Positions 7,285-14,944 of a stretch of DNA of 64,000 nucleotides are shown in pieces; the first letter of the stretch is position 1, and each line of letters opens with the position of its first letter. This DNA comes from a bacterium (GTDB taxonomy: Bacteria; Bacillota; Clostridia; Christensenellales; Aristaeellaceae), in the NCBI GenBank assembly GCA_004563405.1, contig SFTH01000025.1:1-64000 (forward strand), read 5' to 3'. The notes under the pieces are model-generated. The model searched no databases and was not told the origin of the DNA. It saw only the letters and a list, made by a program, of their open reading frames with translations. A program made the position numbers and the translations under genes.

Positions 7285-9555
7285 TCAGGCGGTCAGCGGC
7301 TGCGGAAACGGGTCATCCCCCCTGACGCGCAGGCCGTAGCAGTACATGCCGTCCTTTGACTTGCGGAAGGTCAGGTCGCTGTCCACCTCAACAGCCCGCT
7401 TGAAGTCCGCCGCGCTGCGCGTATAGTCGCCGGTGTGCAGGCAATGATTCCTGTATGCCTGATACAGATCACCGGAACGCGCTTTGAAGTTCGCGCCCTT
7501 TTCGCAGCATTCATCCAGAAATCCGGTCAGCCAGTCGTTGTCCTCCCGGTAGTTCTGAATTGCAGCCTGCACGCAGGCGGGCAGTTCAATCTTGTACTGT
7601 GCGGCAATGAAGCGGCGTGCGCCCTCAATCATCCACGACAGCACCGCGCCGCCCGCATGGTCATAAAGGTGCTGGGCATAGTTCAGGATTTCGCCCCGCT
7701 GTCCGCGCAGGTTCGCCGTGAAGGGCACGACGATCAGCCTGTCCCATGTGCCCTTATCGGTGGTTCCGACCTTGGGCAGATGGTTCGTGTACAGCACCAG
7801 CGTGTGCGACGGCGTGAAGGAAAACGGCGCTTTGAATTTCTTCTCTGCCTGCACTTTATCGGTACTGCACAGCTTTTTGATAATCGCCGTGTCGAACCGC
7901 ATTCCTTCTTCCAACTCTGCCGCGATGACAAGGCGCTTTCCGCGCATCTCTGCGTATTCCGGGGACTTGTTCTTCCGACAGTTCGCCGTCAGGGTTTCGG
8001 CGGATAGGTTGCCCGCATAGTCGCCCATCACCATTGCCAGCAGATTGAACAGCGTGCTTTTGCCGTTACCTCCGCCGCCGTAGGCGATAATCAGGCATTC
8101 CCGGTATACCGCGCCGACAGCGAACATTCCGGCGATCATCTGCAAATAATCCTGCTGTTCCTTGTCGCCGCAGGTGATGCGGTCAAGGAATTCCCGGAAC
8201 AGTTCCATGCCATCACTACCCGGCGCACAGCCCGTAATTTTCGTGCAGAAGTCCTCCGGGTTGTGCGGCCTGATGCTGCTGTCGTGCAGATCGACCGTTC
8301 CGGCAGGCGTGTTCAGCAGAAAAGCGTCGGCGTCCAGTTGCTCCACGTCAATCTGCAAATAGGGCGTTGCTTCCGTCAGCGTCGCTGAAATGCGGCTGGA
8401 CTTCTGATACTCCCGGGCGAATTTGTGGAACGTCTGTGCAAAGTTCAGATCGCTTTTTGCAGATTCCGCCGCGCCGTTGTCCTGCTGTTCCTGCGCGGTC
8501 AGCATGGCGTCCTGTGCTGTTGTCACCAGCCTGTGCGCCTGCTTCATCTGGCGGTCTGTCAGATCGTGGACATACCCTCGGGCTGCTGCGCTGTTTTCCT
8601 GCCAGCGCCTGCCGTCATAGGACAGCCACAGCGTCGCGTCGCTGTACCGCAGTTGACCGTGATACAGTTCCGCCAGCTTTTTCGACTGGCCCACGTCGGT
8701 TAGGTGGTCGGGAATCAGGTTTTCTGCAAAGTCCTGCACAGCATATTCCGCAGGCGGGACATATGCCGGATTTGTCTGCACCTTTTCCCGGTAACACTTC
8801 ATTGCGCTGTTCCAGATCGTCTGCAGTTCCCGGCCATCCAGCGGCGGCGAACACTTGGCGGATTCCTCCGCAAAAGCCTGCTGCGCCTTGCCATCGTCCA
8901 CGCCGTATTTCTTCAATACGCACAGTGCAAAGCGCGACAGGGTGCTGTTTCGCTGTCCCTCTGGGATGACGTCGCCCGGTGCTGCCGCTGGCGTTGCGGC
9001 TGTCGCAGGCTCTGCAACGGGATGGGCCGCGAGAAATTCTTTCAGCGTAATATCGCCGTCATAGAATTCAGCCTGCGCATCCTTCACGCCGTACAGGAAC
9101 CGCCCGGCATCAAGTGCATTGTCATCGAAATAGGGACAGATGGCGAATGCCTGCTGCTTGATGCGCTCATACTCCGCCCTGTCCGTGATGATTCCCGTCA
9201 GCAGATAACAATGGAAACGGGGCCGTGCAGACTTGCCGTTCTTCACCTTCATGTGATGCCGCGACAGTACGATATACAACGGCACTCTGGGAAACAGGGC
9301 GCGTATATCCTCAGGCGTTTTCCAGTCGGCAGGGTTGTCCGAATGATCGTTGTCCACATCAAACGGTGAATTGTCTGCTTTCTGGAAATTGTCCTTGCTG
9401 CGCTGATTGTCGGTATATTCCGCGCATACATGATCGCATTTCGCAACCTTTTTCAGATCGTCCGCGCGGGTGACGATCACTTTGTACGGGTATCTGGTAT
9501 TTTCTTTGTTGCCACGACACTTTGCCGCGTACAACGTCATTGCTTTATCATTCAT
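7285..9555 (-). CDS. D5/P4-type primase-helicase (phage satellite replication protein)
   Basis: A 756-residue replication protein. The N-terminal third resembles the primase part of phage and plasmid rep proteins (VDNDHSDNPADW, RPRFHCYLL with conserved acidic and His residues). The middle carries a D5-N region (AENLIPDHLTDVGQ, then YSDATLWLSYDGRRW). The C-terminal superfamily 3 helicase has Walker A GGGGNGKST, Walker B LVIAAELEE, and the sensor LYTNHLPK. It would open and prime the island origin. A strong Shine-Dalgarno site precedes ATG 9555. It is transcribed toward the candidate iterons at 7181-7282. Confidence 0.9.
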   Translation of the reverse strand: MNDKAMTLYAAKCRGNKENTRYPYKVIVTRADDLKKVAKCDHVCAEYTDNQRSKDNFQKADNSPFDVDNDHSDNPADWKTPEDIRALFPRVPLYIVLSRHHMKVKNGKSARPRFHCYLLTGIITDRAEYERIKQQAFAICPYFDDNALDAGRFLYGVKDAQAEFYDGDITLKEFLAAHPVAEPATAATPAAAPGDVIPEGQRNSTLSRFALCVLKKYGVDDGKAQQAFAEESAKCSPPLDGRELQTIWNSAMKCYREKVQTNPAYVPPAEYAVQDFAENLIPDHLTDVGQSKKLAELYHGQLRYSDATLWLSYDGRRWQENSAAARGYVHDLTDRQMKQAHRLVTTAQDAMLTAQEQQDNGAAESAKSDLNFAQTFHKFAREYQKSSRISATLTEATPYLQIDVEQLDADAFLLNTPAGTVDLHDSSIRPHNPEDFCTKITGCAPGSDGMELFREFLDRITCGDKEQQDYLQMIAGMFAVGAVYRECLIIAYGGGGNGKSTLFNLLAMVMGDYAGNLSAETLTANCRKNKSPEYAEMRGKRLVIAAELEEGMRFDTAIIKKLCSTDKVQAEKKFKAPFSFTPSHTLVLYTNHLPKVGTTDKGTWDRLIVVPFTANLRGQRGEILNYAQHLYDHAGGAVLSWMIEGARRFIAAQYKIELPACVQAAIQNYREDNDWLTGFLDECCEKGANFKARSGDLYQAYRNHCLHTGDYTRSAADFKRAVEVDSDLTFRKSKDGMYCYGLRVRGDDPFPQPLTA

Positions 9556-9744
9556 CGATTTTACCTCCTTCCTTTGAATGTCACTCGTTGGGGTTCATGG
9601 GTTGCTATTCAATTATCTTCGCTTGTCGCCCCTGCCTGCTGTCCGGGCTTTCACCGATTCACGCCAGAGGCCGCCGAATTGCTATAACGCGCACACCGTC
9701 CCTATGGGGCCGCACCCGACTGCTGCCGGGCATGTCACCTTGAT
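9556..9744. other. gap between HTH gene and primase gene
   Basis: 189 bases with no supported reading frame. The part next to 9555 holds the primase ribosome site (AAGGAGG-type). The rest is moderately G+C-rich with a few short inverted repeats around 9700-9735 that could end or attenuate transcription. No gene is called. Confidence 0.5.
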
Positions 9745-9951
9745 TCAAACTGCGATGTCCTGCAAAGCGCCGTCTGCTGCTTTCTGCAGCCAGTCGGCAA
9801 AAGCTGTATACGGGATAACGATGCGTTTGCCAATGCGGATAGCCGGGAATCCCTTACTGTTCGCCAGTTCATACGCTTTCGGGCGGCTGATGCCCATTTG
9901 CTTTGCCATCTCTGGAACGCTGATACACAGCTTGTTTTCGTTGGCTTCCAT
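9745..9951 (-). CDS. excisionase / AlpA-like HTH DNA-binding protein
   Basis: A 68-residue winged-helix protein of the excisionase (MerR-like HTH_17) family: ISVPEMAKQMGISRPKAYEL is the HTH, followed by the wing GFPAIRIGKRIVIPYTAFADWL. Such proteins help the integrase in excision, and in satellites AlpA-like proteins switch on replication genes. The start at 9951 was chosen because AAGGAGG lies 13 bases upstream; the longer frame has no ribosome site. It reads away from the integrase pair and toward the primase, so it may lead the early operon. Confidence 0.85.
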   Translation of the reverse strand: MEANENKLCISVPEMAKQMGISRPKAYELANSKGFPAIRIGKRIVIPYTAFADWLQKAADGALQDIAV

Positions 9952-10061
9952 TTCTTTTTTGTTACCTCCTTGACTTCGGTACACCCATATGGTATCATAT
10001 AGCTGCAACTAATTGCAAATGCAAACGGTTGCAAAATTGGTAGCGCATGGGAGGTTAACAA
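9952..10061. promoter_or_regulatory. divergent control region with TTGCAA-type repeats
   Basis: This short region separates the HTH gene (minus) from the unknown gene at 10062 (plus). It contains several TTGCAA or TGCAAC words in direct and inverted order between about 10003 and 10036. On the minus strand TTTGCA, an 18-base spacer and TATATG can be read as a promoter. The plus-strand gene has GGGAGG just before its ATG. The repeats look like operators for a shared regulator; the regulator is unknown. Confidence 0.45.
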
Positions 10062-10841
10062 ATGAGCCCTTACGCATTCCTCGACAACCATGCAACGCAG
10101 GAATTTACCTGCCTTACGGCATGGTGTGGTCGATATGCTGCAGAAACGTATGACGGCATTCTGTATCTGGTCGGCAAGGAAAGAAAAAAAGATAAAAAGG
10201 TCGTCACCCATGAAAAGATCGGACTGACGAACATTCTGAACACGCTGCTGCGTCTGTATGAACGTCTGAGTGATGACCTGTACGGACATGTGGTGGAACG
10301 CATTACGGAAAAGGACATTGAACTGATTGCAGAATGGTGCATCCGTTACGGAATGCCGATGGAATCCGGCGAACTCTGGGAACATCACAGCAGAATCGGT
10401 TTCCGGCTGGATACCTTCTATAATCGCCTGCACAAGCTGTACAACTGCTATCTGCTCTGGCGCGTGCTGTACCTTGGTGACATCAGCGAAAAAAACTTCT
10501 ATGTTTCAAACAAGATCACCATTGCACAGTGCCGGACGTATCTGAAAACGAACATGGCCTTGCTGAACATCTGTATGATGCCTGTGTTCGACACCGAATT
10601 GCCGACCTATCAACTGGTTTGCCCTGACCTGCTGGAAATTGCAATGGCTCAGATGTTCTTTGAATGTATGAACACGGATGGCTATAACATTGGTGTTTGT
10701 ACCGTCTGCGGCTCTCCCTTCCCGAAATCGCGAAAAAATAATACGCTGTGCGAAGAATGCCAGCGTACAAAGTATCAGCGTACTCGGGATAAGCAGCGGA
10801 TGGTTGCAAATATAAAAAAGAAATCGGAAAGGACTGATTGA
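10062..10841 (+). CDS. island protein of unknown function with C-terminal zinc ribbon
   Basis: A 259-residue protein. The first 200 residues are helical with many aromatic residues and no familiar motif. Near residue 225 it has CTVCGSPFPKSRKNN followed by LCEECQRTKYQRTRDK, a four-cysteine zinc ribbon ending in a basic tail, as seen in DUF6076-like proteins of Clostridia. This suggests nucleic-acid binding. The start has GGGAGG eight bases upstream. The stop touches the integrase start (TGAATG), so the two are one operon. Candidate roles are regulator of integration or recombination directionality; neither is shown. Confidence 0.7.
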   Translation: MSPYAFLDNHATQEFTCLTAWCGRYAAETYDGILYLVGKERKKDKKVVTHEKIGLTNILNTLLRLYERLSDDLYGHVVERITEKDIELIAEWCIRYGMPMESGELWEHHSRIGFRLDTFYNRLHKLYNCYLLWRVLYLGDISEKNFYVSNKITIAQCRTYLKTNMALLNICMMPVFDTELPTYQLVCPDLLEIAMAQMFFECMNTDGYNIGVCTVCGSPFPKSRKNNTLCEECQRTKYQRTRDKQRMVANIKKKSERTD

Positions 10842-12017
10842 ATGCCCAGAAAATCCACCACACGACGAGCGCAGGGCGAAGGAACGATTCGCCAGCGCAA
10901 GGACGGCACATGGGAAGCGCGGTACACACTGGGCCGTGACCCCGGCACTGGAAAACAGATTCAGAAATCTGTCTACGGTGCGACACAGAAGGACGTGCGA
11001 CAGAAGCTGCAGCAGATCGCACAGGCCATCGATGAGGGAACATACTTTGAACCGACAAAGATGACCGTCGCCGGATGGATGAACGTATGGTTGAAAGACT
11101 ACCTTGGCAACGTAAAAGCCGGAACGGTGGCGAATTACACTCGACATGTAAACAACCACATCATTCCGGCTTTGGGTGCTATGAAGTTGTCGGCATTGCA
11201 GCCGCCGCAGATTCAGCAACTGTACAACGCCCTGCAAGACAAGGGACTGAGTGCAAAGACGATCAAGAATCTGCACGGATGTATTCACAAGGCGCTGGAT
11301 GTCGCCGTCCGCATCGGGTATCTGAAAACAAATCCGTCAGAAGCGTGCATCCTGCCGCGCATCGTGAAGAAAGAAATCAGGCCGCTGGATACGCCGGAGA
11401 TTTCCGACTTCCTCAACGCCATCAAGGGGCACAAGTACGAAACGCTGTTCAAGGTGGATGTATTCACGGGACTGCGTTCGGGTGAAATCCTCGGGCTAAC
11501 ATGGGACTGTGTGGACTTTGATGCGGGTACGCTGTACATCTGCAAGCAGTTGACGCCGCCACGCATGAAGGGCCAGAAGTACGCATTCGGAACGCCAAAA
11601 AATGACAAAGCCCGCACGATCAGGCCCGCGCCCTACGTCATGCAGGTATTGAAGGAACATAAGATCAAGCAACTGGAACAGCGTCTGCACGCTGGCGCAG
11701 CATGGGACGACGGTGGATTTCCGAATTTGGTATTCACCAACGAATTCGGCAAGCACCTGACGCAAAGCGGCGTATGGAAGATGCTGCAAAAAGCCCTGCG
11801 CGATTCCAACATTGAAAACCTTCGCTTTCACGATCTCCGACACACCTACGCCGTAACCTCCATCCATTCTGGCGATGACATCAAGACCGTTCAGGAGAAC
11901 CTTGGACACCATACGGCAGCGTTCACGCTTGACCAGTACGGACACGTTACCGAAACGATGCGACGCGATAGTGCAGATAGAATGCAGGCGTTCATCAAGG
12001 CGATACCCAATGCCTAA
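10842..12017 (+). CDS. int: tyrosine recombinase integrase
   Basis: A 391-residue phage-type integrase with three parts: an N-terminal arm-binding domain (GEGTIRQRKDGTWEARYTLG, an AP2-like fold), a SAM-like core-binding domain (about 70-160), and the catalytic domain. Catalytic residues are visible: Arg in TGLRSGEILGL, the His-x-x-Arg box HDLRHTYA, LGHHTAAFTLDQYGHV with the second His and the nucleophile Tyr. It ends 140 bases from the 3' end of a tRNA-Leu gene, the usual kind of target. Four TAAAGGGTR repeats lie directly behind it. It should insert and excise the island. Confidence 0.95.
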   Translation: MPRKSTTRRAQGEGTIRQRKDGTWEARYTLGRDPGTGKQIQKSVYGATQKDVRQKLQQIAQAIDEGTYFEPTKMTVAGWMNVWLKDYLGNVKAGTVANYTRHVNNHIIPALGAMKLSALQPPQIQQLYNALQDKGLSAKTIKNLHGCIHKALDVAVRIGYLKTNPSEACILPRIVKKEIRPLDTPEISDFLNAIKGHKYETLFKVDVFTGLRSGEILGLTWDCVDFDAGTLYICKQLTPPRMKGQKYAFGTPKNDKARTIRPAPYVMQVLKEHKIKQLEQRLHAGAAWDDGGFPNLVFTNEFGKHLTQSGVWKMLQKALRDSNIENLRFHDLRHTYAVTSIHSGDDIKTVQENLGHHTAAFTLDQYGHVTETMRRDSADRMQAFIKAIPNA

Positions 12018-12099
12018 AGGGTACTGACATTGAATTCAATCCCGTTACGCTTGTACCGTTAAAGGGTGTACGACGCTGTAAAGGGTAAAATAAAGGGTA
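12015..12099 (+). repeat. four TAAAGGGTR direct repeats, candidate integrase arm sites
   Basis: Copies start at 12015 (covering the integrase stop codon), 12060, 12079 and 12091, all in the same direction. Integrases with an N-terminal arm-binding domain recognise short direct repeats near the attachment core. Position between int and the tRNA fits that role. Not tested. Confidence 0.6.
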
Positions 12100-12118
12100 G
12101 TAGGGGCCTATAAACAAG

Positions 12119-12156
12119 AAAAAAGCCCCGAAAACTCAATGTTTTCAAGGCTTTTT
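12119..12156 (-). terminator. intrinsic terminator of the tRNA operon
   Basis: An interrupted inverted repeat: AAAAAGCC and AAAAC on one side, GTTTT and GGCTTTTT on the other, followed on the minus strand by a T-run. It starts directly after the tRNA-Leu CCA end and can end transcription from either side, because both flanks are T- or A-rich. The island junction is probably at or in this segment. Confidence 0.75.
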
Positions 12157-12158
12157 GG

Positions 12159-12246
12159 TGGTGCGGGAAACAGGACTTGAACCTGCATGTCCTAAGCGAA
12201 CACTAGAACCTGAATCTAGCGCGTCTGCCAATTCCGCCATTCCCGC
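12159..12246 (-). tRNA. tRNA-Leu (CAG)
   Basis: An 88-base class II tRNA with encoded CCA. Acceptor GCGGGAA pairs with TTCCCGC, the anticodon stem CTAGA/TCTAG holds loop TTCAGGT with anticodon CAG, and a long variable arm is present. It is the last gene of a three-tRNA operon and its 3' end faces the integrase, so it is the likely attachment site of the island. Confidence 0.95.
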
Positions 12247-12255
12247 ATATTCAAT

Positions 12256-12340
<85 letters not shown>

Positions 12341-12368
12341 ACGATTTTGCCGGTCCCAAGAACTCAAA

Positions 12369-12444
12369 TGGAGCTGGCGATGGGACTTGAACCCGCAACC
12401 TGCTGATTACAAATCAGCTGCTCTGCCAATTGAGCTACGCCAGC
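12369..12444 (-). tRNA. tRNA-Thr (TGT)
   Basis: A 76-base tRNA with encoded CCA. Acceptor GCTGGCG pairs with CGCCAGC. The anticodon loop TTTGTAA gives anticodon TGT, and the T arm holds GGTTCAAGTC. It is the first gene of the tRNA operon, about 80 bases after the promoter. Confidence 0.95.
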
Positions 12445-12523
12445 CTATCGTGTGAATCGGCTGCCTTCGCCCTCCGGCAGCCTCGGCGGAAAAACTTCCG
12501 TCGTTGCGTCGGCAACGAATAAT

Positions 12524-12551
12524 ATTATACATGATTCTGGAGATTTGTCAA
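12524..12551 (-). promoter_or_regulatory. promoter of the tRNA operon
   Basis: On the minus strand TTGACA (12546-12551), a 16-base spacer and TATAAT (12524-12529) give consensus sigma-A boxes. It drives the Thr-Tyr-Leu tRNA operon. Confidence 0.85.
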
Positions 12552-12924
12552 GCGGTTTTCGCGGGTTTTTTCAACTTTTCCTGAATTTCTTTTTTGTGAC
12601 CGCAAAAACTGCGAGCGCCGCAGCCACGCCGCGCGGCTGGAGGAAATGTCCGCTGCGCGGCATTATGTGGCTTAGAACTCCGGCGGCAGGGGCTTCTGCG
12701 CAACCCCGCCCCTCTACACAGTGGGCGGCGGATGGCAGTTGGCAGGTGACTTCTTCAACCCCCGTCGCATAGCACGCGACAGGGCCCTCTGCGCAGCCCC
12801 GCACTGCGGCGCGGCGGGCGGAGGATGTCGGTTGACGGGAGCCTCCAGCAGAGACGCAGCTGCAAAGGCCGCTGCGCAGCCGCGCCGCGCGGATCCCGCC
12901 GTGCGGGTTGATGCGGCGGGGCAG
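12552..12924. other. G+C-rich intergenic region without a supported gene
   Basis: 373 bases between the tRNA promoter and the ZIP gene end. Long frames cross it on both strands, but they have no ribosome site and their translations are Arg/Ala-rich, as expected from G+C-rich noncoding DNA. No RNA or repeat was recognised. Confidence 0.5.
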
Positions 12925-13653
12925 TCAGAAGAGGACGTTCATGCAGGCCATGATGAGGAAGCCGCTCATGACGATGAATCCGCCCTGGCGCAGGCGGCGG
13001 CTGCCGCAGACCTGGGGAATCATCTGCACGACGATGACGTCCAACATCGCGCCTCCGGCGAAGGCCAGGGCGAAGGGGAGGAGCCTGGCCGCGTTCCTTC
13101 CCCACAGCGCGCCCGCGAACACGCCCGCGGCGTTGAGCAGGCCCGTCGCCAGCGCAATGCAGGCGGCGCGGCTGCGGCGCACGCCGGCGGCCAGCAGCGG
13201 GGGAATCATCACCACGCCCTCGGGCAGGTTCTGCAGGGCAATGCCGAAGACCACCATGGCCGCGGCGGCGGCGTTCATGCCGTGCAGGCCCACGCCGCCC
13301 GCCATGCCCTCGGGAAACTTGTGCACGGCGATGGCCAGCACGAACAGAAGCTCCGGATGGCAGCGGAACACGCCCGCGCCGCCGGAAAACCAGTCCGTGA
13401 CGCGCTCCGCCGCCCGCAGAAACAGCGCGCCGCAGAGCGCGCCCGCGACGATGAGCAGAAAGCCTGCGCCCGCGACCAGCTCCATGGCCGGAGCGAAGAG
13501 ACCAAAGGCCGCCGCGGCCAGCATGATGCCCGCGGCAAAGGCCGTAACCGCGTCGTTCCACGCTTCCGTGACGCGGCTGAACAGAAAGCCGCAGGAGGCG
13601 CCGATCAGCGTGGTTCCGCCGATGGCCAGCGCGGCCAGAAGGACAGCGTTCAT
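12925..13653 (-). CDS. ZIP-family divalent metal transporter
   Basis: A 242-residue membrane protein with about eight hydrophobic segments. The binuclear metal site motifs of ZIP carriers are visible: HKFPEG in the fourth segment and QNLPEG in the fifth, where Gln replaces the common His as in the GufA branch. It probably imports zinc or a similar ion. The start at 13653 was chosen because AAAGGGG precedes MNAVLLAALAIGG; the longer frame upstream is noncoding. It is divergent from the PHP gene. Confidence 0.88.
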   Translation of the reverse strand: MNAVLLAALAIGGTTLIGASCGFLFSRVTEAWNDAVTAFAAGIMLAAAAFGLFAPAMELVAGAGFLLIVAGALCGALFLRAAERVTDWFSGGAGVFRCHPELLFVLAIAVHKFPEGMAGGVGLHGMNAAAAAMVVFGIALQNLPEGVVMIPPLLAAGVRRSRAACIALATGLLNAAGVFAGALWGRNAARLLPFALAFAGGAMLDVIVVQMIPQVCGSRRLRQGGFIVMSGFLIMACMNVLF

Positions 13654-13752
13654 GTAAGCATAACCCCTTTTCAAACAGGTTCTGCATCCTATGCCGGGGC
13701 GGTTGACAGCGTGCGGAAAAAGCGGGATAATCTGGAAAAGGAGGAATCGACG

Positions 13753-14577
13753 ATGGGCTTTGCAGACATGCACATTCATTCCATGTACTCCGACGGCACG
13801 CTGACCCCTGCGGAGATCGTCTCCATCGCCCGGGCGCGGAACGCGGAGCTGATTTCCGTGTGCGACCACAACGAGACGCGGGGCACGCTGGAGACCGCCG
13901 CCCTCGCCCGGGCGGCGGGGCTGAAGTACGTCTCCGGCGTGGAGATCGACGCAATCCACCGGGGTCTGGACATCCACATACTCTGCTACGGCGCGGACCT
14001 CTCCCACCCGGAGCTCGCGGCGCGCATCCGCCGGGCCCGGGAACGGCTGGACGGCATGAGCGACGCGCTGCTCGCGCGCATGCTGTGCGACTATCCGCAG
14101 CTGAGCCGCGAGGAATACGCGCACAGCGCCCACGACCCCGCCCGAGGCGGATGGAAGCTGCTGCAATACCTGCAGGACAGGGGCGTGACGAAGGGCCTGC
14201 ACGAGGGCTTTCCCCTCTACGAACGCTACGGCGTGACCTACGCGGACGCGGGCTTCGACGGTGCGGAGGACGTGGTGCGCGCCATCCATGCCGCCGGGGG
14301 CCGGGCGGTGCTGGCCCACCCCGGGGTGGTATTTCCCACGCAGTCCCTTCAGGAATTCGCCCGGGACGTCAACGGCGCGCTGGACGCCGGGCTGGACGGC
14401 GTGGAGTGCCACTACCCCCGCCACAGCCCCGGCGTGACCCGCCGCTGCCTGGAGATCTGCGCGGAGCGGGGATTGATGGTCACCGCCGGAAGCGACTGCC
14501 ACGGCGCGTTCAACCACAACGAAATCGCCCAGACCCGCACGCCGCTGGAAAAGCTCCGGCTGGACGGGCTGGAATGA
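13753..14577 (+). CDS. PHP-domain metal-dependent phosphoesterase
   Basis: A 274-residue PHP protein of the YciV/TrpH-like type (RNase AM / 3',5'-nucleotide phosphatase group). The metal ligands are visible: DMHIHSMYSDGTLTP at the N-terminus, CDHNETRG, AHPGVV, and GSDCHG near the C-terminus. Substrate is likely short nucleotides or nucleotide bisphosphates, inferred from the family. The start at 13753 has AAGGAGG nearby; a much longer upstream frame is composition noise. It stands alone. Confidence 0.85.
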   Translation: MGFADMHIHSMYSDGTLTPAEIVSIARARNAELISVCDHNETRGTLETAALARAAGLKYVSGVEIDAIHRGLDIHILCYGADLSHPELAARIRRARERLDGMSDALLARMLCDYPQLSREEYAHSAHDPARGGWKLLQYLQDRGVTKGLHEGFPLYERYGVTYADAGFDGAEDVVRAIHAAGGRAVLAHPGVVFPTQSLQEFARDVNGALDAGLDGVECHYPRHSPGVTRRCLEICAERGLMVTAGSDCHGAFNHNEIAQTRTPLEKLRLDGLE

Positions 14578-14944
14578 GTATCAACGTACAAAACAGCCTC
14601 CCCCCGCAATTCAAATGCATCCGGAAGATGCAAATTGAAATCCATCCAAAACCTTCTCTCCTTCTGAGAACGAGCGCTTTCCTCCGGGAGCACGGCGACA
14701 ACCCCAAAACAAACGAATCCCCGTTCCAAACAGGACGGGGATTCGCAATTCATTCTTCTTTCCTCTCAAACCCTCGCGCATATTGCGCTGGCTCAATATA
14801 ATTCTATTTCTCCGGGCACGCAATGCCGGGGGCTAGGGAAAATCAAAGGCACGGTTTCAATTTGAAAGCGCTTGGTTTCGCTCTGCGAAACTGAATTTGC
14901 CAAATTGAAAACCTGGGAAAGCCGCCTCTCCCTTGAGCAGGTTC
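14578..14944. other. intergenic region with a perfect 10-bp inverted repeat
   Basis: 367 bases between converging genes, more AT-rich than the genes. GAATCCCCGT (14715-14724) and ACGGGGATTC (14735-14744) form a perfect hairpin that may end transcription from either the PHP gene or thrS. No reading frame with a ribosome site was found. Confidence 0.6.

Noticed and set aside
1479..12156. Complete prophage
   Set aside because: No tail, lysis or late regulatory genes are present, and the integrase side abuts the replication genes directly. A satellite or remnant fits better; only the left flank could change this.
12721..13752. Long N-terminal extension of the PHP protein
   Set aside because: The extension is Ala/Arg-rich, lies opposite the ZIP transporter gene, and a good ribosome site precedes ATG 13753.
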